Positions 53,789-64,000 are shown, counted from the stretch's first letter. The stretch is DNA of 64,000 bases from Bryobacterales bacterium (GCA_016721425.1 JADKID010000005.1:682001-746000); one strand, 5' to 3'. Notes: generated by a model from the sequence alone, not told the origin. A program made the numbers and translations.

Positions 53789-56134
53789 CGGTAGCGCACC
53801 TGCACCGAGAGACGCCGCGGCGTACCCGCGTTGCCTGCGTCCTGAGCGGAGAAGTCGTCGGCGATGTAGTAGCGGTCGCTGAGATTAGTCCCCGACACGA
53901 CCACCCTCATCCGCCAGACGTCAAATGACACCGCGGCAGAGAGCAGCGTGTAGGAGGGCAGGATTTGTGGATTGACGGTGTTGTCGCGCAACGGGCGGTT
54001 CCCTACGTAGTTGAACGCCGGCGAAAAGGTGAGGGATTTCCACAAGTGCAGCAGGGCGCCGGCGCCGGCGATGTGGCTGGGGGCCATGCGGACTTGGTAG
54101 CCGGAAAAATTGGTGGCGAGCGTAGGCCGGAATTCGATGTGGCGGGCGTTGTGGTGAGCATAGTGGCTCCAGAGTGTGTGCCTGAGCAGCCGGGCGCGAA
54201 ATTCGGATTCGATCCCGTTGACGCGCGACGTGGCATTGACGAAGATGAAGTCCTCCGGCGCGGAGCGGAAACTCCTCTGGCCGTCGAGTTTCTTCATGTC
54301 GAAGTAGGTCGCCTGGGCGAAGTACCTGCCGCTGGCGAAACGCAGGCCGCTCTCCATACTGCGAGTGACCTCCGGACGCAGCAACTGGGGCACGATGACA
54401 GTCCCCTGCTGGCTTAGCGACGGGAACTGCGGCCGGAAGCCCTCGACGTAGTTCCCGAAGACCACCAGGTTGGTGCGGTTGCGCTGGAACGCAACCACGT
54501 CGACGCCCACCCGAGGGCTGAAGCGCGACCTGATGCTGGCAGAGGCGACACTGGTGTCGGAGCGAGTGAGAAACTGGTCGAAGCGGTCCCACCGAAGCCC
54601 CAGCACCGTGCCGATCCGGCCCCATCCAAGGCGCTCCTGAACGTAGACCGAAGCGATGCCCTGGCCGAAATCGGAGTACGTGGTGCCGCCACGGATGCCT
54701 CTCGGATCGTTGTTCACGTTCGAGACCGGGGTGTTCCAATTGGGTCCTCGATACGTGGGAGCGCCGCTGAACGATGGCGAAGACTGGTCCTGGCTGCCCG
54801 ACTCGTACGTGAAGCCGGCCAGAAAGTCGCTGCGAAACCGTTCGCGGTTGCGGGACCACGTAAGGATCGAGTCGGTGAGTAGAGTGTCCTGCACGGCATC
54901 GCTCTCGGAATAGCCTTTGGAGACCGCTGACGACGGAGGCAGAATCGTGATGCCCCGGTGGCGAAACGGTCGCAGCGACTGAAGTTGGTGGTGTTCGACA
55001 GCGTCCATTCGCGTGCCACCGTCAGGTCAGCCCGACCCGTAACAGAGTGCAGGCGGTCGTCGAAACTCGCCCCCGCTATGCCGTAGTTGTCTTCGCGTGA
55101 CACGAGGTAGGGGCGGCCATTCACGAGCGGGACGATGGAGCCGCGCTGGGCCTCCACGTCGCTGAACAGGTAGTTGCCGCGGACGTGGAGGCGGCCGCCG
55201 AAGGATTGCTCCGCCATCAGGCTGAAGGCGCCCATGTCGCGGTCGGTGTCGCGCTGGAAGCCATCGCTGGACTGGAGCATGCCGGAACCGGCCAGTCGTC
55301 CGCCGGTCCAGGGGACGCTAGCGCTACCCATAGTCTCGCGGCCGCCAAAACTGGCCAAGCCGAATCCCAGATCCCCGGTGAAACGGCTGCGGTCCGGCGG
55401 AACGGTGAAAAAATTGCATCACTCCGCCGATAGCGCTGCGGCCGTAGACCGACGAACCGGGCCCCTTTGCGAACTCCACCTCCTGGACATTGAGCACCGG
55501 TAGCATTGTCAGATCGGTCGAACCATTCAGTTGGCGCATCGGAACGCCATCAACAACGGTCAGGACATCGGCGGTGTCGCGCAGTCCGCGGGTCGACACG
55601 CGCGTATAGGCATTGCCCTGGGTGCCGTGCTGGAGGCCGGGTACGCTGCGCAACGCATCCTCCAGGGAGTTGGCGCCGGTCTTCTCAATCTCCTCCCGGG
55701 CGACGATCGAGACCAGAAACGGCGTCCGTAGAACCGGTTCCTCCGTCTTGCTGACCGTCTGGACGTACGTGGCAACAGGGCTCGGCTCGATTGTGAACTC
55801 CAGTGGTTCCTTGATCGGCAGCGTGACCGCCCGCTCGATGACGGCGAAGCCGTCCCGCCGGACGATCACGCGATAACTTCCGCCGGGAAGCCCATCCAGG
55901 CCGAAGCGCCCCTCCGGATCCGTGGCACCGGTGCGCCGCACCGGCCCCGTTAGTTCGATGCGGGCGTCTGGAACGGAGGCCCCGCTCGAGTCTCACGATG
56001 ACGGATGCCGGACTCTTCTGGAAATCCAGCGGCGTCTTTTGGGCAGGCGCTGGCACCGCGGTGCCGGGACTGCCGGGAGACGTCCGTCCTAGAAGCAGGC
56101 AAGGAATGAGCCACACAGCAAGGCGAGAAGGCAT
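53782..56134 (-). pseudogene. TonB-dependent metallophore-type receptor, three frameshifts
   Basis: Four consecutive frames make one receptor of about 780 residues: signal peptide (MPSRLAVWLIPCLLLGRTSP), short carboxypeptidase-regulatory domain ('DPEGRFGLDGLPGGSYRVIV'), plug ('EIEKTGANSLEDALRSVPGL', 'VVDGVPMRQLNG', 'VEFAKGPGSSVYGRSAIGGV') and barrel ending in VQVRYRW. The plug resembles siderophore or vitamin receptors rather than Oar. Breaks lie near 55980, 55400 and 54960. The Fur-like operator at 56148-56163 lies 14 bp upstream of the start. The PepSY gene follows with overlap, so the pair is probably a metal-responsive uptake unit. Confidence 0.83.
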
Positions 56135-56147
56135 TCCTCATTGTATA

Positions 56148-56163
56148 TGAGAATACGTTATCA
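56148..56163. promoter_or_regulatory. Fur/Zur-like palindromic operator before the receptor-PepSY unit
   Basis: TGAGAATACGTTATCA on the plus strand (TGATAACGTATTCTCA on the minus strand) matches the 43652 site at 14 of 16 positions on that strand. It sits between the P-type ATPase stop and the receptor start and would overlap the receptor promoter. Confidence 0.55.
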
Positions 56164-56176
56164 ATAGAAAGAATAA

Positions 56177-58361
56177 CTACCGGAGCGCGGCGTCCCCGCT
56201 GTCCACCGCGCGAAGCATCCTCAGGCCGTTGAAAGTGACCAGGAGCGTCGCACCCGTATCCGCCAGGATGGCCATCCAAAGAGTGGCTGCTCCAAAGACG
56301 GCGAGCGCCAGAAAGGCGGCCTTCAGGCAAAGCGCAATGGCGATGTTCTGTTGCACAATACCCAGCGCGCGTTGCGCGTGCTGGATCAGGAAGGGCAGTT
56401 GAACCAAGCCTTCGCCCATGAGAACGATGTCGGCCTTCTCCAAGGCGATGTCTGTGCCGCGCGCACCCAAGGCGATACCGACCGATGCCGCGCCGATCGC
56501 TTGCGCATCGTTCAATCCATCACCCACCATGGCTGTGGCTCCCACCTCCTCCTGATACCTGCGTATCTGTTCGGCCTTCTCCGGTGGAAGCAGATCGGCG
56601 TGAGTTGCATCGAGCCCCAATAGACTGGAAACCCGGCTTGCCAGACGGCCGTGATCGCCAGTCAGCATGACTACACGACCCACGCCGAGTGCTTTCACTT
56701 TTCGGAGCACGTCACGGGATTCGGGGCGGACCCGATCCACGACATCAAGCAAAGCCCATAGCCTGTTGCCCGATCCGCAAGCCACGATTGATCCCTCGAA
56801 CCCTTGAGTATCCAGGTCAAACTCCCCTGTCCTCTCCCGCAGCATCCGAACACTGCCGATCCAATATTCCTTCCCACCCGTTACACCCATTACGCCGCGG
56901 CCAGGGAGCGCCTCGACATCGTCGAAGTTCACCGGCGGGATCTCCCGCAGCTCGGCATACTGCACGATGGCGCGGCCCAGAGGATGTTCGCTGTGGCGCT
57001 CCAGTCCGTGCAGGATCGCCAGCACCTCCTGGGCACTGGCGCCGTTCAGGGGAAAGACCGCCCGCACTTCAGGATCCCGGCCGTGAGAACGCCCGTCTTG
57101 TCGAAAGCAAGCACTTTCAGGCGCGCAGCGGCTTCGAGAAACGCGCCGCCCTTCACCAGCACACCGCGCCGCGCGGGAAGTCAGTGCGGCGACTACCGTG
57201 ACCGGGGTCGAGATCACGAGAGCGCAGGGACAGGAGATCAGCAGTACCACCATGCCCTGATAGAACCAGTGCTGCCAGTTGCCACCCAGCAGCGCCGGAA
57301 GAACCGCCACGGAAAGGCCCAACCCGATCATCGCGGGCGTGTAGAAGCGCGCAAACTTCTCAATCCACTGCTCCACGGGAGCGCGCCGGTGGTGCGATTC
57401 CTCCACCATGCGCAGTACCCTGGCCAACGTCGTATCCCGTGCTTCCCGGCTGATGCGAATCTCCAGAACGCCGTTGCAGTTCATCGTGCCCGCCATCACC
57501 GCATCTCCGGTCATCTTGGCAACCGGGACGGACTCCCCTGTTAACAGCGCTTGGTCCACCGCGGAGTGCCCCGCCACCACTTCCCCGTCGCAGGGGATTC
57601 GTTCGCCGGGTTGGACCACCACGATCATGCCCGGCTTCAGCCTTCCGACCGGCGTGCGGTGCTCATGGTCACCGTGCTTCACCAGCGCCTCCTCCGGCGC
57701 GGTCTGGAGTAGGGTTTGGATCTGGTGCCGTGCTTGTCCCATGCTCCACGACTCCAGCAGTCCGGCCACCGCATACAGAAAGCAGACGGTTGCCGCCTCG
57801 GAGTATTCGCCCAGCACCAGAGCGCCCGCAACGGAGACCGCGAGCAGTACGTTCATGTCCGCTCGTAAATGCCGTAGCGAGAGCCATGCCTTGGGCATCG
57901 CGTACCAACCGCCCGCCACCAACGCGATTCCATACAAAGCCACTCGAAGCCACCCGGTGTGCTCCCCGGCTTCGCCCTGAGTCAGAAATGCCAAGAACGG
58001 GTTGCCCGACGCAATCGCATCATCGACAATGGCCCCCAAAAGACTGGCCCCGCTCAGCACGGTCATCAGCAGCCGGCCCCGCCGCTCCCAGAAACCCGCA
58101 GGCCCCGCCGCCTCTTCCCTCCATTCCTCGGCCGTCATTCCCAGGCTTTCCACGAGGCTCGATATCGCGGCAACGCTGGTCATTCCAGCGTCGAACTCCA
58201 CTGTTAACTTCGACTTCAGAACGTCGAACCGCAGCTCGCGGATGCCGGAGACGCGCGATAGATCCCGCCGCAGCAGGCTCACTTCCTCGGCGCAATCCAT
58301 GCCCACGATCCTCAACACGCTGGTTGTGTTCGGAATGGCAGCCTCCCGTCAAATTCTTCAT
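56177..58361 (-). CDS. Zn/Cd/Pb-type P1B ATPase (ZntA/CadA-like) with scrambled phosphorylation region
   Basis: Most of the efflux ATPase is recognisable: heavy-metal-associated domain with VGMDCAEEV, TGES, membrane motif CPC in SCPCALVIS, HP motif in HSEHPLG, GDGLNDAQAI. Between about 57080 and 57175, however, the frame reads 'CAGEGRRVSRSRCAPESACF', while another frame reads 'GVLVKGGAFLEAAARLKVLA' then FDKTGVLTAG. Two indels (near 57165 and 57078-57080) that cancel have displaced the catalytic DKTG. A third near 58320 separates an N-terminal MKNLTGGCHSEHNQ start at 58361 from the remainder. As written the protein could not be phosphorylated. Divergent from arsR. Confidence 0.82.
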
Positions 58362-58497
58362 AGTAGTGCCAATACTCCGCAGGCCCAATGACGTTTCCTC
58401 AACCGGGCCAGTCTGGCCGCCAGGCGGGCTTCTATGAGGAACAAGCGGGCCGAGGGCAACTTTTTGCTTGATCCGAAGGCGCCCCGATGTTACTCTG

Positions 58498-58521
58498 ACA
58501 CTTGAACGATTGTTCAAGTGT
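58498..58521. promoter_or_regulatory. ArsR/SmtB-type operator
   Basis: Perfect 10-bp arms (ACACTTGAAC and its complement) are separated by GATT. The core TGAAC-GATT-GTTCA fits operators of zinc- or cadmium-sensing ArsR/SmtB repressors. It ends on the base before the arsR ATG and lies in the 160-bp region divergent to the ATPase, so it can control both. Confidence 0.75.
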
Positions 58522-58922
58522 ATGACCGACAAACTGATCCCCGCCTGCCAAGACGCTGATCACGAGGCGGCACAGCGTCTACTGCCGGTTCGCCGCGAAG
58601 CCCTGGAACGGGCTGCCGGTATCTTTCGCGCCTTGGGCGACGTACCCCGGTTTGCTTGCTGGCGCTGCTGGGACAAGGCGAGGCGTGCGTGTCGGAGTTG
58701 GCTGCCGCTGAGAAGGAAGACCTTTCCACCATCTCTCAGAGGCTCCGCGTGCTGCGAAGCGAGGACTTGGTGGTAAGGCGCCGCCGCGGCAAGCACATCA
58801 ACTACTCGCTGAAGGATCAACACATCGTCGAAATGCTCTTCAACGCGCTGGCGCACGCCAGTGAGCAGCCGCCGGCTGCATCTTCACCAACTGATAGTAA
58901 AGGACGTACTACTCATGAATAA
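58522..58922 (+). CDS. ArsR/SmtB-family metal-responsive repressor, frameshifted
   Basis: The start 'MTDKLIPACQDADHEAAQRL' and 'AAGIFRALGDVPR' are in one frame; the rest ('LLALLGQGEACVSELAAAEK', 'DLSTISQRLRVLRSEDLVVR', 'RRGKHINYSLKDQHIVEMLF') is in another, with a 1-nt loss near 58648-58652. Joined, it has about 133 residues. The winged helix and the C-terminal DQHIVEMLFNALAH helix (alpha-5-type Asp/His/Glu/His ligands) fit zinc-sensing SmtB/CzrA-like repressors. The ATG directly abuts the operator, with no ribosome-binding site, so the mRNA may be leaderless. It overlaps the His-rich gene. Confidence 0.83.
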
Positions 58923-59268
58923 CGAACATATCATTCACGAATCACACGAACACGTTCATGGCGAGGGCTGCGGCCACACCGCCGTGCGCCATGCCGACCA
59001 CGTGGACTACCTCCACGACGGGCATCTGCACAGCAAGCATGGCGACCATGTCGATGAGCATACGCTGGCTGTCACGCCGGCAAACCCGGCCGCTTGCACG
59101 CCCGGCCACGCCTGTGGCGCGCACGACTCAGCCCATGTGCACGGCCCCGAGTGCGGCCACGAGGCCGTCCCCCACGGCGACCACGTCGATTACCTGGTCA
59201 AAGGCCACCTACACCACCCGCATGGCAACCACTGTGACGATCACGGAGTGCTCGAGGTCGTGAGCTAG
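58915..59268 (+). CDS. His/Cys-rich metal-binding protein with two repeats
   Basis: The 117-residue product is about one fifth His. It consists of two repeats of about 38 residues built as HGxxCGHxAVxHxDHVDYL followed by GHLHxxHGxHxDxH (about 18-56 and 73-111), joined by an Ala/Pro/Cys linker (ACTPGHACGAH). There is no signal peptide. Similar His-rich proteins lie beside zinc and cadmium exporters in other bacteria. It probably buffers or delivers zinc in the cytoplasm. It overlaps the arsR stop and is followed by a strong terminator, so arsR and this gene form one unit controlled by ArsR. Confidence 0.8.
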   Translation: MNNEHIIHESHEHVHGEGCGHTAVRHADHVDYLHDGHLHSKHGDHVDEHTLAVTPANPAACTPGHACGAHDSAHVHGPECGHEAVPHGDHVDYLVKGHLHHPHGNHCDDHGVLEVVS

Positions 59269-59279
59269 ACAGCACTTCC

Positions 59280-59315
59280 GGCGAGGGCGGCTCAGTCATG
59301 AGAGCCGCCCTCGCC
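59280..59315. terminator. Strong stem-loop terminator
   Basis: Perfect 14-bp arms (59280-59293 and 59302-59315) enclose an 8-nt loop, 12 nt past the stop of the His-rich gene. The T content after the stem is low. It lies at the meeting point of the arsR unit and the leftward ADOP genes and may serve both. Confidence 0.7.
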
Positions 59316-59590
59316 GACCTTGGCTCTTCCTGGCGTCACGCCTTGATCGGAGACTCGCTGCCGCACCGGCCCATAGCAGCGGCGCCGTCGCGGCAACCGT
59401 CGCGGTTGCATCCCATCGCTGCACTCCGAACAGCCGCGACTCAAAGAACCGCCCGGCCAACACCGGGCCAGCCAGTTTCGACAGTAAAGGTGGCCGCATT
59501 GGCGCCGATGCCGACAGCCAAAGTCATCACCACGATCAGTGGCCTACCCGGCGAAGGGCGCAGGGCGTGCCGAAGCGCGTCTCGGTTCAC
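59296..59590 (-). pseudogene. Relic of an ADOP permease gene (both ends kept, middle deleted)
   Basis: From GTG 59590 the first 35 residues (DALRHALRPSPGRPLIVVMT, 'LAVGIGANAATF') are a typical ADOP N-terminus. Within about 100 bp the sequence passes, in another frame, into 'RFFESRLFGVQRWDATATVA' and a last helix plus 'SLRSRR', which resembles the C-terminus of the same family. Over 750 codons are missing between them. It starts 11 nt after the stop of the next ADOP gene, so it was once the third gene of that operon. Confidence 0.55.
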
Positions 59591-59600
59591 AACCCATTCC

Positions 59601-61936
59601 TTACTCGGATCTCAGCGTCTCGGCCGCATCCACCTGGGAGGCGCGCCACGCGGGAATGAAGGCCGCCAGAAGGCCGATGCCCAGCAAAAGCGCAATCACA
59701 ACCGAAAGCCCGGGGACGTTGATTTGCGGCAGGGATTGGATGCTGCTGGCAAGCAGCCAGGATAAGCCCCACGCACCGGGAACGCCCAAGCCAATCCCGA
59801 TGGCGCTCAGACGCGAGGCGCGGCCGACGATCAACAACCGGATACCGCTTGGCGTGGCGCCGAGAGCCAGCCGTATCCCAATCTCCAGCTTCTGCTGTTC
59901 AACCGAGAAGGAGATGACGCCATACATGCCGATGGCCGCCAACACCAGGGCAACCGCCCCGAACAGCAGCAATAGAGTGCGTGAGATCCTCAACCGCCAG
60001 ATGCCGTCAAGGATGCGCTGGTCGAGCGACTTGAAGTCGAACACAGATTGTTCGGGATCGATGGAGGCCATGGCCTGCTCGGCCTTGCGCTGAAGTCGGC
60101 CGCAGAGAGCCGTCTTTGCCAAAATGTACTGGTTCGGCTCCGCCCTTTGCCGGTACGGGCAAAAGACCTCGTATCCAGCTTCGCCCCCGAGTTGATCCAA
60201 GGAGACGTTGCCGGCAACGCCAACCACGATCAACCAAGGCGGGTTGCGACGGCCAGAAAGGGTTCTGATGCGGCGGCCTACCGGATCCTGACCGGGCCAC
60301 AACCTCTCGGCAAGCCGCCGGCTGGACACCCCATCAGTGAGAAGTAATCCTCACTGATGCTCTGATAGGTGACATAGGGATTCGACCGCATCTCATCCGC
60401 TGATTGTCCTTCCGCCACGACCTGCCCAGGTGCCGATTCCTCCTGCCTGGTCATCGGAGGTTTGGGAGCAAAGGCGACCAGACTGATCCCGGGGACAGCG
60501 GAGAGATTCCGCTGCGCGTGCTCGTAGTAGCCCGCGATCCGCTCCTGATCGATATAGCGCTTCCAACCCAGCGCCACCCTGAACGTCGATATGCCCGTCG
60601 AGCGGAAGCCCTTGTCGCTTTCCTGCAACTGCAGGAAGCCACGGATGAGCAACCCGGCCCCCGTCAGCAGTATCGCCGCCACCGCGATTTCGCTCACCAC
60701 CATGACATCGCGCAATCGCCTGGCGGCTTGACTTGCCGAGCCGCCGCGCGCGGTCTCTTTGAGTGCGCCGGAGAGTTCGGAGCGACCGGCTATCCACGCC
60801 GGGGCCAATCCGGGCAGCAGACTCGCAAACAAAGAGACCAGCAGCGTGAACAGGAGTACGCGCCCGTCGAGCTCCACCGCCATCCAGGTGGGCATTTCCG
60901 CGCCGATCATGCCCCGGAGGATCTTCATCCACCACCGCGCCAGTCCAAGTCCGGAGGCGCCCGCAAGGACCGCAAGAACGAGATTCTCCCAGAACAAATG
61001 GCCCAATAGATGGCGCTGTCTGGCGCCCAATGCCAGCCGGATGGACATCTCCCGGCTGCGCTCCAGCCCGCGTGACAACAGCAGATTGAGCACGTTTCCG
61101 CAGGCGATCAGCAGTACGAAGCCCACTGCGCCGGACAGCACCAGCAAGTACGGTTGGACATCACCGGAGTACAGCTGACGGAACGGGACGGCGCGAAAGG
61201 TGAGCCCGGCATTGGTATCCGGGAATTGCCCGGCAAGTTGCCGCCCTAAGGAATCCAACTCCGCCTGCAACCGCGCTGGTGTGTGCGGCCGGCTGATTCT
61301 GGCGATGGCGACAACGTTACGATAGACCCTGCTCTCGTAGTTCGTGAAGCCGCCGATCGAGCGGTAAACCTGGATGCCCATTGGAAAGTCAAACCCCGCC
61401 CGCGCGACACCATGAATCTCATAGCCGGCCGCGTGATCCAGGTTGATCTTTCTGCCAACCACGTCGCGGCTGCCGCCGAAGGCTGACTGCCAGACGCCAT
61501 GGCTCAGAATGACCCTGAAATCCCGCTCCCGATTGGCGGCCTCAGGCCACGCTGATCCCATCTCCAGGGGAGCGCCCAGTACCTCGAACAGATTTCCGGT
61601 GGTCAGGACCGCGCGCCATTCCTCTGCCTTTCCGGTCCCGCTATAGTTGTAGCCCCCAGCGCCTCCGGAATGAGCTGCGACTGCGCTGATGACCCCGATC
61701 TGCTCCCGGATGTCCAGAACCTCGCGCATGGAGAGTTTGCCCTGCTGACCTCCCCGGACCGAGTGGATCTCCACCAGTTGATCCGGATCGGCAAACGGGA
61801 ACGGGCGGATCAGCAGGGCGTTGACGAAGCTGAAGATCGCGACGTTGGCTCCGATTGCCAGCGCCAGGGTGAGAACCACAGTCGCCGATAGAATTGGCTG
61901 GCGATGGAGTTGCCGAAAGGGAGACATCCAGTTCAT
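59601..61936 (-). pseudogene. ADOP-family ABC permease with internal deletion and frameshift
   Basis: The N-terminal frame (61936 to about 60330) has the first helix ('ILSATVVLTLALAIGANVAI'), the MacB-type periplasmic domain ('DHAAGYEIHGVARAGFDFPM') and the first three-helix FtsX block ('VLLIACGNVLNLLLSRGLER'). The second frame (to 59601) has 'RRLAERLWPGQDPVGRRIRT', 'LLLLFGAVALVLAAIGMYGV' and 'PAWRASQVDAAETLRSE'. At the join, DYFSLMG is followed directly by SSRRLAERLWPG; about 22-25 codons usually found there are missing and the frame changes. ADOPs are acidobacterial permeases without a linked ATPase; substrates are unknown. Confidence 0.85.
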
Positions 61937-61946
61937 GGTGTGGCGC

Positions 61947-64000
61947 CTACTCGCTCCGGAGTGCGATGACAGGATCCACGGCGGAGGCCCGCCAGGCCGG
62001 CACGACGCAGGCGGACAATGCGACGGCGAGGAGCGCCAGCGGGATCGCCGCCAGCGTAAACAGATCGCGCGGGCTCACCCCGTGTAACAGGGAAGAGAGG
62101 ATGTTGGCAGCCAACAGTGAGAAGCCGATTCCGCCGGCACATCCGAGTAGGGCCAGCGTCATGCCTTGCCTGAGGATCATCATCAGAACCGATTGCCTCG
62201 GCGCACCCAACGCGACGCGGATGCCGATCTCCCGCTGGCGTTGTGCGACCAGATAACTCATCACGCCGTACAGCCCCAAAGCGGCAAGTGCCAGCGCCAG
62301 CACCGCGAAAAGGGCCATCACCGCACTCCAGATCTTCGGTTGCCAGATGGACTCGTCGATGATGTCCTCAATGGTCCGGTGATAGACCACTGCGGTCTCC
62401 GGGCTCGCCTCAGCCACAATGCGCTGCGCCTGCGTCATGAGGCTATCCGGCTGGGTGGCCGTGCGAAGAAAGAACGTCATGGCTGGAACGGACCATTGAT
62501 AGGAACAGTAGAAGACCTCGAGATGCGCACCGGTTTCCATGGCGCTCCACCGTGTATCACCCACCACTCCCACGACGGTGGCCCAGAGATTGTACTCCGA
62601 CTCGGCTCCCCAACGGATCTGCTGTCCAATGGCATTCCTGCCTGGCCAAAGGGCTTCCGCCGCGCTTCGGCTCACAACGGCCACGGGCGGGGATTGCGCG
62701 GTATCGGAATCAAGAAAATCACGGCCTTCGGCCAGCGGAATCCCGAGCGCCGTGAAGAAGCCGGGGGTTACGTCGGCGCTTTGCGCTGGAATGAGGTGCA
62801 TGCGGTCTCTCTCATCCTGGCCGCGCACGAACACCGACGCTTTGGTCCGTTGAGGCGGGGTGCCGTCAAACGGAACCGAGTAGGATCCTCCCACGGCCAT
62901 CACGCCCGGCATCTGAGAGAACCGTTCAATCAGGCGTCGATGATCGGCGCCGTAGATGGCGGCCAGCTCCTTGTGCGGGCGTCCTGACACGAAGCGGCTC
63001 ACCCGGACCGCCAACAGGCGTTCGGTGCGAAACCCGGTTTCCACGTTCTGCAAATGGAGAAAGCTCTTCACCAGCAGCCCGGCGCCAACCAGCAGCACAA
63101 CAGAGAACGAAACTTCGGCCACCACGAGTGCGGCGCGGAGCGCTTGGTGGCGCGAGGAAGAACCCCGTGCCCCATCCTTCAGCCGAGTCGAGAGGTCCGG
63201 AGAAGAAACGCGGAGCGCCGGCAGCAATCCAAACAGCACGCCCGAGAAGGCCGAGATCGCGAAGCAGAACAACAGTGCCCGATTGTCGACGCGAAATTCG
63301 ATCCACGCCGGCAGATTGCCCGGCAGAAACCGGGCAAACGCCGGAATCGCCGACGCGGCCAGCGCGGCGCCGAGAACTCCTCCCGCGCAGCCCAGAATGA
63401 TGCACTCCGCCAGCAGACCTCGCACGACTCGCCATCTGGAAGAGCCCAGGGCCGCCAGAATCGCAATCTCGCGCTCCCGCACGGTTGCCCGGGCAAGCAG
63501 GAGATTGGCCACGTTGAGCACGGCGATGAGCAGCACCAGGAGGGACGCGCTCAACAGCATCAGCACGTAGGATCGAACGCTCCCGACCTCCGCCTCCCGC
63601 AGCGGCGTAGCCTCCACGGTCACGCCCTTGTTCGTGTCCTGGTGCTCAAGCTCCAATGCTCCTGCAATGCTCTTCAGATCCGCCCGCGCCTGCTGCACAT
63701 CCACGTTCGGCCTCAGGCGCGCAACCACGGAGTGTATGCGCATGTCCCGGGCGCGCCAGAAGGGGAAGGTGTTCGAATACGATGCATACCGGGCCCTCAG
63801 TGGCACCACACGTCCGCCCGATCGGGATAGCGGAATCCGGGGGGCATCACACCAATCACGGTATAGGTGTCCCCGCGCAGCCGCACGGTTTTGCCCAGCA
63901 CGCGGCGATCCCCGCCAAAGTAGCTCTGCCAGAGCCCATGAGACAGAACTAGTTGGCGGACATCGCCACCCTCACGATCCTCGGCGTCCGTGAAGGTGCG
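61947..64000 (-). CDS. ADOP-family ABC permease (5' end outside window, one frameshift)
   Basis: The frame ending at 61947 gives 620 residues with both FtsX blocks ('LLVLLIAVLNVANLLLARAT', 'EREIAILAALGSSRWRVVRG', 'LALAALGLYGVMSYLVAQRQ', 'REIGIRVALGAPRQSVLMMI', 'PAWRASAVDPVIALRSE'). Upstream, to the window edge, another frame carries the family's periplasmic start ('LVLSHGLWQSYFGGDRRVLG', 'VIGVMPPGFRYPDRADVW'). One lost G near 63805 joins them. The gene is 10 nt upstream of the next ADOP gene, so the array is probably one operon. Confidence 0.87.

Overview
The window looks like chromosome from an acidobacterium of the Solibacter/Paludibaculum/Bryobacter group. This rests on protein content: an SBBP-repeat protein with the Solibacter-type C-terminal domain, a VWFA-related acidobacterial protein, three acidobacterial duplicated orphan permeases (ADOP), large Oar-like TonB receptors and PEP-CTERM proteins. 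Two very different halves meet at a broken tRNA-Leu gene near 32 kb.

Left half (1-31 kb), every reading frame intact. A hybrid histidine kinase and a response-regulator phosphatase (1-3101) are followed by a dense envelope-stress cluster (3.1-18.4 kb): SYLF, OmpA, BON lipoprotein, DksA-type zinc finger, two CsbD proteins, four tiny membrane proteins (lmo0937, DUF3185, DUF3309 and Thivi_2564 types), two PEP-CTERM proteins (one ice-binding) and a central PAS/sigma-54 activator. Repeated TGACC/GGTCA palindromes with sigma-54-like -24/-12 elements lie in front of several of these units, so I infer one sigma-54 regulon. Next come an LPETA-tailed surface protein, NAD-malic enzyme, a VWA protein and a sortase, then a 9.1-kb cyclic beta-1,2-glucan synthase gene.

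Junction (31-34.7 kb), gene-poor. It holds a tRNA-Leu(GAG) 3' fragment with its terminator, a frameshifted plasmid-type repA and a truncated larC. This is the pattern of an element integrated at a tRNA gene.

Right half (34.7-64 kb), metal homeostasis. Some sixteen overlapping or closely spaced minus-strand genes run from cbiM (51.9 kb) down to larC (34.7 kb): CbiMNQO, a 2Fe-2S ferredoxin-like protein, a COG0523 GTPase, a WD40 protein, two uncharacterised small proteins, an ABC ATPase/permease/DUF3299 set with a ZrgA-like protein (the gene set of the Pseudomonas PA4063-PA4066 zinc locus), a MerC-like protein and two TonB receptors. A Fur-family regulator is divergent from cbiM, and one 16-bp palindrome recurs at three promoters. 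Beyond it lie a second receptor with a PepSY reductase, a Zn/Cd P-type ATPase, an ArsR regulator, a His-rich protein and the ADOP genes.

The right half carries at least 22 small frame-breaking indels, nearly all short deletions in G/C runs and none accompanied by a nonsense codon. Either this part of the sequence is error-rich or it is decaying. Individual pseudogene calls here should be read with that in mind.
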